A stretch of DNA of 53,191 bases. It comes from Cylindrodendrum hubeiense (Eukaryota; Ascomycota; Sordariomycetes; Hypocreales; Nectriaceae). Location: NCBI GenBank assembly GCA_014621425.1, contig JAANBB010000285.1, forward strand, positions 1-53,191, in the 5' to 3' direction. The translations under genes were made by a program, and so were the position numbers. The notes beneath the pieces were generated by a model, which saw nothing but the letters and a program-made list of their open reading frames with translations, searched no databases and had not been told where the DNA came from. Of this stretch, positions 1 through 8,818 are shown piece by piece; position 1 is the first letter of the stretch; each line of letters opens with the position of its first letter.

Positions 1-91
1 AGAGTTGTAACGCTAATATTAAACATAAGCCCTTACTATAAATTGAAGAAGACCGATGCGACAGCTCACTTATACCGCTGTATTTGATCGC

Positions 92-1002
92 TTATGGTAA
101 AGTGTATCCGCCATCAATGACCAAATTTGCTCCTAAAGTTCATGTTAACATTTTCTCTCTGGATGTGACATTATTTCCTTACCAGTCATGTAGCTACTTG
201 CGTCGCTCGCCAAATAAACGTAAGACCCCTTCAATTCTGCAGGCTCACATAGCCTTGCACCTGGAATCATTGTGAACCACCTGTCTCTCCATTCTTTCGG
301 GTGAACTTCCAGCATATCAGTTGCGATAAAACCCTGTCGATAGTCAGTAACCTACTTAAGGCCGCTAAAAAGGCCTATACTCACAGGTGAAACGCAATTG
401 ACCCTAGCAAAGGAAGTCCACTCGACAGCCAAGCTCTTTGCGAGATGCACCACAGCTGCCTTGCTGGCGTTGTATGCGGCCTGGGTCTGGGGAACATTTA
501 CCAAGATGGCGCTGACGCTTGCGGTAAAGATGATGCTTCCCCGGGTCTTTTTGCCCTTCATAACATTGGCGGCAGCCTGCGCCGTCCAGAAGGCGCCATT
601 GAAGTTGACGTCGAGAATGTTGCGGAACTTATCCTCAGGATAATCCTCAGCTGGGATGTGATCTGCGATGCCTGCATTGGCAACCACAATATCCAAGCCA
701 CCGAGTTCCTTTGCGGCAGTTTCAATGACTGAAATCACGGCCGCACGGTCCGTAACGTTGCATTGGTAAGCCTTGACAACACGGTCGGGATTCGCAGAGG
801 AGAGCGAGGCAACAAGAGCGGAGATCTCGTCGGGGGGGGTAGATGAGTACGTGATTGCAACCGATGCACCGGCCTCGAGGAGACCAGTTGCCACCTGCAG
901 CCCAATGCCTCGGGAGGCACCGGTCACAAGGGCGGTCTTGCCTTGAAGTGAGAAATGCGAGAGCACCGGAGAAGTGGGATTGGGATGCGAAGCGAGAACC
1001 AT
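92..1002 (-). CDS. SDR-family ketose/polyol reductase (sorbose reductase / L-xylulose reductase-like), 3 exons
   Basis: Exons 1002-385, 333-183 and 132-92 give a 269-aa short-chain dehydrogenase. The start is the ATG at 1002; the frame stays open further upstream, but that extension does not look like SDR sequence. Seen: TGASRGIG dinucleotide-binding motif at residues 27-34, NAG at 109-111, a catalytic Ser around 162-164, and Tyr177-x3-Lys181 (YNASK). The C-terminal part has the LASDASSY run and ends in IDGGYTLP, as in the Sou1 / L-xylulose reductase / mannitol 2-dehydrogenase group. Introns are 51 nt (334-384) and 50 nt (133-182). In this family the enzyme interconverts a ketose and its polyol with NADP(H). 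It shares family and tail motifs with the SDR at 4704-5593 and is the outer gene of the polyol cluster. Substrate is not readable from sequence. Confidence 0.88.
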
Positions 1003-1737
1003 ATTGCTGATATGACGAACTGAGACAGTTGGGTCAGTACAGAGATAACACCGGCCGAAATTGATAAAGCTGCGCGGATTTAAAGTAGATAGAGATCTCA
1101 GCATCCATATAACCTTTGCCTGCGAGAGCCCAGTTGTGGAACACAAACGAATTGCGCCTCCCAGGTCGACCCTCTCCGCCTCTCCGCTGGCGGGCGTGAC
1201 GGTGACGAACTGTTGGAGGTGGTATTGGTTGTGCTGCGGGGTTCGGGTGACTGTCGACCTCTGGTCACTGAAGAACGGCTTACACTGGCCCTGATGTTCT
1301 GCGGGGTGACCAGGCCGCCTGTGTGCTCTGTTCTATGTACTTTTCCTTATTCTACCCGTCTTCCAGACTGAATTGAGACTAGTGACTAGTCACGGTGCAA
1401 GATTCATCTTTTTGCTATGGAGGAAGTAAAGGGCTTGGTGGGGGTTGATGGACGATTGTCGCAAGACGAATAAATCCAAGTCGTCAAAGCCACCACATTC
1501 AGCAGAATACAAGTGCCACGTAGAGCAAGCAAACTGGCAGTTATTTTGAGGCAAAAATCATGCCAGTTTTGCTCAATATTATATACATAGTAAGTGTAAC
1601 CAAATGAGAGAGTCCCTGGTGTCGCGTCACCAAAATGTTTCTTTGAGCGACCTGTTCAGCGAGAAGCGCAAAATACGATTATCATGGACAGTTTGGTATG
1701 GTGGTATGGTATTGATTTTATCTATATAAGTCCTATT
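1003..1737. other. intergenic: promoter of the first SDR and 3' end of the zinc dehydrogenase
   Basis: No convincing coding exon. The SDR promoter reads leftwards from here. A CCGGCCG palindrome lies near 1052, and a near-match to the cluster's CGG-N10-CCG pattern (CGG at 1274 with CCC at the second half) is present. The left-hand half (1380-1690) is AT-richer and shows nothing recognisable. Confidence 0.5.
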
Positions 1738-2885
1738 CTACTTTTGGACACCCTCAATAATGACTTTGAGGGTATTTTCCTGAGCCTGTCGAACCAATTC
1801 AAACGCCTCCTCGGCCTGTTCAAACTTGAATCGGTGCGTAATGAGCTTACTCGGCTGTATCTTGCCATCGGCTATAAGCTTAATTGCCTGAGGGTAACAG
1901 CCAGTCGAGTAACGAATGGAACCCTTGACAGTCAATGCACGAATGCATGCTGTGGTAATAGGAAAGACAACGTTCTCCTTACCCATTCCAGCTTGCACAT
2001 AAGTACCACCCTTCTTCGCTGCGAAAATGCCGGCTTGAATACACTGCTCAGCACCAGTGCATTCCAAAACCACGTCGGCACCCTCGCCGAGGCCAAATTC
2101 GGCCACGATTCTCTCACCCAATGCCCGGGCAGCATCTACCGGGTCGACACCATCCGCGGGTTTGGTCTTGGATACGTAGACGCCGTCGGCACCGAATCCT
2201 CGCGCGAACTCGGCGCGTGACTCAGATATATCAACTCCAATGACTTTGCTGGCCCCAGACGCTTTGGCAACGGCTTGGCAGAGCACGCCGATAGGGCCGC
2301 AGCCAAAGACGAGGACGGACTGACCAGCTCGCAGGTCTCCCACTCTGACAATCTGAACAGCGACGGCGACGGGTTCCACCAGCGCGCCATCTTCGGCAGT
2401 CATCTGGTCGGAAATCGGATACACGTAATCAGAAGCAACAGAATAGTACTTCTGAAGAGTGCCATCATGAGGGGGCGTGGCGGCGAAGACGGTATCCGCA
2501 CACAGGTTATACGAGCCAACACGGCAAAAGTCGCATCGCCTGCAGGGCACACCGGGTTCTATGGCGACGCGGTCGCCGACCTTGACATTCTTCACCTTGC
2601 TGCCAACTTCAACGATAACACCGGCACTCTCATGGCCGAGAATAATGGGGCTCTCGAGAATGAAGTCGCCGATGCGGCCGCGCTGCCAGTAGTGCACGTC
2701 ACTGCCGCAAATCCCGGTTTGCTGGACATGGACACGGACGTCGTGCTCATCCTTGAGGGGCAGCACCTGTCGGTCCTCAAACGAGATGTTCTTGATGGAT
2801 TGGAGAACGAAGGCGGGGTTCTTGGCAGTGTTAGAAGAAAAGAAGAGACGGAGGAAGCACCTGGTTTACTTACTACTTCTGTCAT
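1738..2885 (-). CDS. zinc-dependent polyol dehydrogenase (xylitol/sorbitol dehydrogenase-like), 2 exons
   Basis: A 12-nt first exon (2885-2874, MTEV) is followed by a 53-nt intron (2821-2873) and one long exon (2820-1738), giving 364 aa. The first exon is inferred from ATG plus GTAAGT and a CTAAC branch site; the joined start NPAFVLQSIKNISFEDRQVL is typical of xylitol dehydrogenases. Seen: catalytic zinc ligands Cys42 (GICGSD) and His67-Glu68 (GHESAG), structural zinc cysteines 97, 100, 103 and 111, and a Rossmann GCGPIG followed by an acidic residue in GVDIS, which predicts NAD+ rather than NADP+. Family role: oxidation of a polyol to a ketose (xylitol to D-xylulose, or sorbitol to fructose). 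It diverges from the kinase at 3181 across a 295-bp shared promoter, which suggests co-regulation. L-arabinitol dehydrogenase is an alternative. Confidence 0.9.
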
Positions 2886-3141
2886 GGTGGCTAGCTGGCT
2901 GAATACCTTGATGGCTACAGATAAGAAGGGGGATGGTGAGATTGTTCAGGATCTTAATAACTTAGATTAGGATGATTGGGTTCTCAAAGCGTCCCTGTTG
3001 TATACTGTCTTCGTCGGACTGGACTGCTGCGGGGAATCCTCATCCAGGGTGACAGAACTCCGCACGCCTCCAAAGTGGTCACCCTCGACCCCAAAGGTCA
3101 ATGGGAATATATGCAAGCAAATAATCTGGCTGGGAAGACGA

Positions 3142-3153
3142 CGGAATTGACCG
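3142..3153. promoter_or_regulatory. CGG-N6-CCG inverted triplet in the shared dehydrogenase/kinase promoter
   Basis: CGG, six bases, CCG, 28 bp upstream of the kinase ATG and about 257 bp upstream of the zinc dehydrogenase ATG. Inverted CGG triplets are the general binding format of Zn2Cys6 regulators. A second CGG-N6-CCG lies in the promoter of the cluster regulator (8363-8374). Function is inferred only. Confidence 0.3.
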
Positions 3154-3180
3154 GGAGAACCAAAAATAACCACCATTACA

Positions 3181-3864
3181 ATGGACGCCACCTATCATTC
3201 TCTTTCCCAGCGAATCATACGCCAATTCGCCCTGAAGAAGTCAGAGTGCCAAAACCGGCTTCTCATCGCCCTGGCCGGCCCACCGGGGTCCGGAAAGTCT
3301 ACAATCGCCGATAAAGTGGTTCAGCAAGTAGAATCCATGCCCTCTGGCCCCTCAATTGTGGCTGTTTCGGTAGATGGTTTCCATCTCTCCCGAGCCACAC
3401 TCCGATCCCTACCCAATGCAATGGAAGCACTCGCCCGTAGAGGCGCACCCTGGACCTTTGACGGCGCTGCTGCGGCAAAACTAGTTGAGCAACTCCGTGA
3501 TGGGGCCGGAAAGTACTTGGTTACTGCGCCAACATTTGATCATGCAGTCAAGGACCCGGTGCCTGATGGCCTGAGAGTAGGGCCACATGTGCAGGTCTGC
3601 ATCCTGGAGGGCAACTATCTCCTTTCCGACGAGGAGCCATGGGATGGGATCGCTAGTCTTGTGGATGATTGCTGGTTGATCGAGGTTGATACGTCGCTTG
3701 CGCGATCCAGAGTCGCGCAACGGCATCTCAAATCTGGAATCGAAGATACAATGGAGAAGGCTCTAAAGAGGACTAATGAAAATGATCTGGTCAATGGGGA
3801 GTACGTTATGAAACATAGTGCGGGGCGGTATCATGTACTCATCGAGAGCGTTGAAGAGCGATAG
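3181..3864 (+). CDS. P-loop sugar/nucleoside kinase-like protein (YggC/FrcK, PRK09270-type)
   Basis: A single-exon 227-aa protein of the phosphoribulokinase/uridine kinase fold. Seen: Walker A GPPGSGKST at residues 33-41, SVDGFHL at about 63-69 (Asp65 where this family has its Walker B/base region), LEGNYLL near residue 142, and a lid motif RHLKSGI followed by a basic and Asn-rich segment (KRTNENDLVNGEYV). These are the diagnostic blocks of the bacterial YggC/FrcK group and of fungal relatives such as Yfh7. The length matches the family. It diverges from the zinc polyol dehydrogenase, so phosphorylation of the ketose that enzyme makes is the natural inference. The family has few proven substrates; a nucleoside or vitamin substrate cannot be excluded. 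Confidence 0.82.
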   Translation: MDATYHSLSQRIIRQFALKKSECQNRLLIALAGPPGSGKSTIADKVVQQVESMPSGPSIVAVSVDGFHLSRATLRSLPNAMEALARRGAPWTFDGAAAAKLVEQLRDGAGKYLVTAPTFDHAVKDPVPDGLRVGPHVQVCILEGNYLLSDEEPWDGIASLVDDCWLIEVDTSLARSRVAQRHLKSGIEDTMEKALKRTNENDLVNGEYVMKHSAGRYHVLIESVEER

Positions 3865-4703
3865 CCTAGTTTTGAATATAGCTCGAAGATTACTGGACTG
3901 TGCTACGATGGTTGATAAACAGGACCGGCCCATGTTGCACCTAATTTCGCGACTAAATGTTGTAAATTCACTGTCGTACCTGGTGACTCAATTAAATTTA
4001 CGATACCATCATCAACCTCTTGTACCTCTGATTCTTATTCACTAATGAACCCAATATAGTTCACTGTTCAACAAACTCAATCATTATCTTCATGAAAGAA
4101 GCAGAAGTTCAACGGATCGGCTACCCCCAACCCCTTAAATCGAAAAGAAATTTAGCCAATGATATAGACACACAGGTGTTCGTGCACCGGAAGCCTTGGA
4201 TATGCATACAATGCTTGACTTGGGTCGAGCCAGTTCGACAGGCGGACTTGTGACTCTCAGGTTGTGGTGCATGTGGTACTTGCTTCTTCTCTTACGTCGC
4301 GTTCGCATCAGCTGTGGCCTAGTGTATGCGAATGAGACCCTAACTCTTGAAAGCCAGGCGAGCAGGCCTACCCCCGGCCCCTGCGATGAGGAGTACGAGG
4401 GCGACAATCACCCTCACGCGGTAGCACCGGAGGGATGCATCCGCCGTAGGGTCCGTCACGCCACACAACACTCTGACCCAGTTATCCCCGTAATCAGGTT
4501 CACTCTGACTTAGACGGACCGTGGTCCCCGTCCTTTGTCAGGTGGGGCATGAATTGGCATTATTTGAAGGATGCTGGATTCTCTTTGGGGTTCAAGGTAC
4601 TAATGACCCATCCTCTATTTATTCCACAGGCCCGATAAGCTACTGCTGCTTCAGAATCATCTCACACAGCTTGCTCATCTACTATTTTTCACTTCCAATC
4701 ACC
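3865..4703. other. intergenic: kinase 3' region and promoter of the second SDR
   Basis: No gene recognised. The right-hand part carries a CGG-N10-CCG site at 4515-4530 and a weak TATA-like CTATTTATT at about 4615-4623, some 80 bp before the SDR start codon. Confidence 0.45.
4515..4530. promoter_or_regulatory. CGG-N10-CCG palindrome upstream of the second SDR
   Basis: The sequence CGGACCGTGGTCCCCG contains a near-perfect dyad (GGACC-GT-GGTCC) framed by CGG and CCG triplets spaced by 10 nt. It lies 173 bp upstream of the SDR ATG at 4704. Same-spaced triplets occur twice upstream of the MFS transporter. Candidate operator for the cluster's Zn2Cys6 regulator (inference). Confidence 0.4.
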
Positions 4704-5593
4704 ATGCCAGCCACAAACGGAGCCAACGGACGACAGTCTATTCGCAAACCCAACCCCCCCGTTGAAGACAGCTTGTTTAAGTCTTTCAGACTGGATGGCC
4801 GAACTGTGATTATTACTGGAGGATGTGGAGGCATTGGCTACGAGATCGCACGTGGTCTAGCTGAGGCTGGCGCAAATGTGAGCAGTTCATTAATGCAGCT
4901 CCCCTTGATGCATGTGCTGACTTGGTCTGATAGCTTGCTCTGTGGTACTACAGCTCCAAAACATACCAAAAGATTCAGAACAAGATCACTGAGGACTTTG
5001 GTGTCAAGGTCCAGACCTACCAGGTTGATATTCGAAAGTACGCAGAGGTCGAGGCGACTGTTGCTCAGGTTGTCAAGGACTTTGGTCGACTAGATGTAAT
5101 GATTGCCAACGCCGGTATCCCCACGAAGGCTGGAGGCCTTGATGACAAGGTGGAGGACTGGGACAATGTCCGGGCCACCGACTTTGATGGTGCTTACTAT
5201 TGCATGCGCGCGGCTGGGCTCATTTTCCGAGAGCAAAAGCGTGGCGTTGGCATCATCACTGCGAGTATGAGCGGCCACGCGGCCAACGTTCCCCAAGAGC
5301 AGAGCTGCTATAATGCTTGCAAGGCCGGCTGCATCCATCTAGCCAAGAGCATGTCAGTTGAGTGGGCCAAATGGGGTGGTCGCATCAACTCAGTTAGCCC
5401 TGGGTACATTGACACGGCCATTTCGGGAGATTGCCCGTTTGAGATGAAGGAGGAGTGGTTCAGCTTGACGCCCATGATGAGAGATGCGGACCCGAGGGAG
5501 CTGAGAGGAGTTTACCTGTACCTTGCTAGTGATGCGAGCTCATACACGACTGGAGCCGACTTTGTCGTCGATGGAGGCTACACTGCTCGGTAA
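4704..5593 (+). CDS. SDR-family ketose/polyol reductase, second paralogue, 2 exons
   Basis: Exons 4704-4877 and 4934-5593 with a 56-nt intron (GTGAGC donor, GATAG acceptor) give 277 aa. Seen: TGGCGGIG cofactor motif at residues 38-45, NAG at 117-119, a catalytic Ser at 169-171, Tyr184-x3-Lys188 (YNACK), and the LASDASSY and VDGGYTAR tail. The motifs and C-terminal architecture match the SDR at 92-1002, so the two belong to one Sou1/L-xylulose reductase/mannitol dehydrogenase group. Two such reductases beside one zinc dehydrogenase suggest successive oxidation and reduction steps that epimerise a polyol through a ketose. The start codon follows an ACC context and is preceded by stops. Confidence 0.88.
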
Positions 5594-6232
5594 ATGTTAG
5601 GTGCGCTTTACCAATGGAAATTTGCATTCACATACTTTGCGTATTCCTGTGACCTGGGTCTCCCCTCATGTGGTGTATAGTGATTGAACTATGATGTGGG
5701 ATCATGCCGCTGAGTGGTCCAAGTTACCCCAGAGCCAGCACTTTGTTGGAGTCTGCTACTGTAGAAACTACAGTACTAGATGGAAGGGAGATGCGTAGTA
5801 TGATGCTATCTATGATATGAACCATTCGACATATACATCATGGTCTCGGTAGTATTGAGGGATCATTTCGACACACCTGGTATCGCACTTGCAGGATCAT
5901 CAAACCACACTTGGGGCAGGGACAGGGATGGGTTGTTACAGTAAAGGTGAGTGCTACGCAAGACCTAAGGCAAAGCCTGGCGGTGACGGAGTGTTCACGT
6001 TGGGGTCCGGAGTCGGAGGGCGAAAGAGAACAGGGATGTCATGATCAGCTTGCTCGTTTAGAGTCGGTCATTGACGCACTTGTGGGTCCAAAGGCATGAA
6101 ACGGGGTTGCGCCTTAATCCAGCCGGTACCGAAAACAAGCTACAGACTGCTAGAGCTTCCTCCGTCAACCCAGCCTTGAGTCATGAGCGGTCGCTCCGCC
6201 AGTAAGCTGGCAGGTTAGCTGTCGCCCTCACC

Positions 6233-6248
6233 CGGACGCCCCACTCCG
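6233..6248. promoter_or_regulatory. CGG-N10-CCG site 1 upstream of the MFS transporter
   Basis: CGG at 6233-6235 and CCG at 6246-6248, about 335 bp upstream of the ATG. The spacing is identical to the sites at 6270 and 4515. The inner sequence is C-rich and not palindromic. Confidence 0.4.
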
Positions 6249-6269
6249 CTTGGCGGGGAGACGTCTCCA

Positions 6270-6285
6270 CGGTCCAACTTCCCCG
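6270..6285. promoter_or_regulatory. CGG-N10-CCG site 2 upstream of the MFS transporter
   Basis: CGG at 6270-6272 and CCG at 6283-6285, starting 37 bp after site 1. Paired sites with the same spacing are what cooperative binding of a Zn2Cys6 dimer would look like (inference). Confidence 0.4.
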
Positions 6286-6581
6286 CGAAATCCCCACATC
6301 CAATGGCGTCGTTCTCCAGGTTCTGGCATGCAGACGATCCGGGGGCCCAGCTCATGTCGGGAGTCTGAGAACCACTGCCAATGGTCCTGGGCCTATGCAT
6401 CTGAGCTGATGCCTTGATATAACTCCGTGTGTATCCATATATATATCCATCGCGTGTTCCAGCTTCATGCAGCCTTCAACTCCACCTCGCCAAGCCATTC
6501 GAGCTGCTCCATTCTCTTTGAGATCATCCTTTGGCTTCACGCCGTGAAATTTGCAATTGATAACCGCTGAATCTCCCTACC

Positions 6582-8200
6582 ATGGCGTCCCAGGTAGAAA
6601 GAGACGCAAAGATCGTTGGCACCGCCTTGGCAGAGGTTTTGCCACAGACCAACAAGTATTGGTTCCAGCAACCTCACCTTCTTCGCTTGAATCTTCTCCT
6701 CCTTATCCCCTTGTTGTCCAGTTCTGTTTCTGGCTACGATGGTAAGTCACCAGACTTTCAGACACCTTCCTAAGGAATGTTGACTCACCATTATTTATAG
6801 GCTCTTTGATGAACGGCCTACAGTCTCTTCATCAATGGCGAGAATACTTCGGCGACCCTGCAGGCGAGATGCTTGGACTCGTCAACGCTGCCCAATCAAT
6901 TGGATCTGTCCTTGCCCTCCCCTTCGTCGGCACACTCTCCGATAAGTTCGGTCGAAAGCCAGTCCTTCTAGGTGGAATTGTCCTCATCTTCGTCGCCTCC
7001 ATAATCCAAGCTGCCTCAGTCAACTACGCCATGTTTGTCGTGTCCCGAATCGTCGTCGGTTTCGGCGGAATGTTTGTCGTGCAGCCGAGCCCGATGCTGA
7101 TTGCAGAGCTGGCATATCCGACCCACCGAGGCAAATACACATCCGCTTTTTGGACATTCTACTACTTGGGAGCCATCCTGGCTTCTTGGACGACGTTTGG
7201 AACCCAGAACTACCAGAACGCTGTTTCGTGGAGAGTACCTTCTGCGCTACAAGCTCTATTCCCTATTGTTCAATTTTTCTTTTACTGGCAGCTTCCCGAG
7301 TCTCCTCGATGGCTAGTTGCCCAAGATCGCACCCAAGAGGCTGCTAATATCCTCACCAAGTATCATGATCCCGAGACAGAGAACAGCCCCCTTGTGCGTC
7401 ACGAACTTTCTGAAATCGTCGAAACCATTCAACACGAGAAGGCTGCCAAGAACACAGGCTGGTCTGCCCTCGTCAGTACTCCCGGAAACCGAAAGCGTAC
7501 TCTCATTGCCGTCTGCACTGGCGCCATGGCCCAATGGAACGGTATTGGGGTAGTTTCGTATTATCTGACTCTCGTTCTTGATACTGTTGGAATTAAGGAT
7601 ACCTTCGATCAGACCCTTATCAACGGGCTGCTCCAAATCTTCAACTTTGGTGCTGCGCTCAGCGCCGCTTTCTTGGTGGATCGACTGGGCCGCCGAACTC
7701 TCTTCTTGTGGTCCGGCATCGGCATGCTCGTTTCCTATGTGGTATGGACCGCCTGCTCAGCGGTAAACTCGGATACTGGGAACAAATCCGCAGGAATCGT
7801 CGTCGTCGTATGTCTATTCGTATTCTTCTTCCATTACGATATCGCCTGGACACCGCTGCTCTTCGGCTACCCCACAGAGATCTTCCCTTACTACCTTCGA
7901 TCAAAGGGTATCGCCCTCGAGTTGTTCGCCATCTATGGGTCGCTTATCATTGCTGCATTTGCCAATCCAATTGGTCTGGAGAACATAGGATGGAAATATT
8001 ACATTGTCTTCTGCGTCTTGCTCGTCGTCTTCCTGGCGATAACCTACTTCCTCTTCCCGGAGACTAAGGGCTACAGCCTGGAGGAGATTGCTAAGATTTT
8101 CGATGGGGATGATGCGATTACTCAGACCAAGATGGGAGGTACAGATGTGAAAAGAGCCGAGGAGGTGGCTGACTCTGCAAGCCATTACGAGACCGTTTGA
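6582..8200 (+). CDS. MFS sugar transporter (lactose permease/hexose transporter-like), 2 exons
   Basis: Exons 6582-6741 and 6801-8200 (59-nt intron) give 519 aa, the usual length of the fungal sugar porter family. Seen: GTLSDKFGRKP between TM2 and TM3, a second copy DRLGRRT in the middle loop, PESPRWL after TM6, and PETKGYSLEEI after TM12, with about 12 hydrophobic segments. The sequence resembles the Lac12/lactose-permease clade more than the high-affinity glucose carriers. It sits between the second SDR and the regulator on the same strand, so it probably imports the sugar or polyol degraded by the cluster. Two CGG-N10-CCG sites and a TATA box precede it. Confidence 0.9.
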
Positions 8201-8818
8201 GATACGACGTGGGCGGTGTTTGTGCGTGTGGGCGGTTTGGTCTCTTCTTATTCTATTTATTTACTCTGATGTTGTTATCATTGAATAGTGATGTATATTT
8301 GTTGATAGTTAAGTTAAGAAAGCTGTCTTGAAATACTGTTGGCTCTGGCCTTCTTGAGCAACCGGCATGATCCGATGCTTGCGTGCATGAGCATTGACGT
8401 CACGGGCAATTGAGCAAATAGACCGGGGTCAAGAACGGGTGGTCGACTGTAATCTTCCTAACGAATCATAAATGTGTAGTTGTGCTTGGTACAATCAAAG
8501 AGAGCAAGAAAGTGGTGAAAGCCTGCCATGGCCCTAATTGTGCCTCGTGCCACCACCCTCCGATCCTCGGTCACACGATATGATCTAGAAGCAGCATTTC
8601 TCCACGTCTCACTGTGCGCGCTGCAGGGGCCTTGTCAGCGTACCAAATTAGTCATGCAGTTCTTCGTCGAGCTAGCCCCCGGCCGGGCATTGCTCCAAGT
8701 CCCCACACCTCGCCGCACAAGCATGACGGTCTCGTGAAGAGACGGCCCTAAATCTCTCTCCATCTCATCGATGAGTTAGTAACACTCAATACTTCCGCCC
8801 GGGTGAAAACCGGTCGAC
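8201..8818. other. intergenic: promoter of the cluster regulator
   Basis: No gene. Holds a CGG-N6-CCG element at 8363-8374 and CCCGGCCGGG near 8680. A short in-frame run at 8528-8737 has no recognisable protein character. Confidence 0.45.
8363..8374. promoter_or_regulatory. CGG-N6-CCG inverted triplet upstream of the cluster regulator
   Basis: CGG, six bases, CCG, 444 bp upstream of the regulator ATG; same format as the element at 3142-3153. Possible autoregulatory site (inference). Confidence 0.25.

Larger units (their letters stand above)
5594..6581. other. intergenic: promoter of the MFS sugar transporter
   Basis: No gene. The right half contains two CGG-N10-CCG sites (6233-6248 and 6270-6285), a CCGGTACCG palindrome near 6123, and TATATATAT at 6438-6446, about 140 bp upstream of the transporter ATG. 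Confidence 0.5.
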
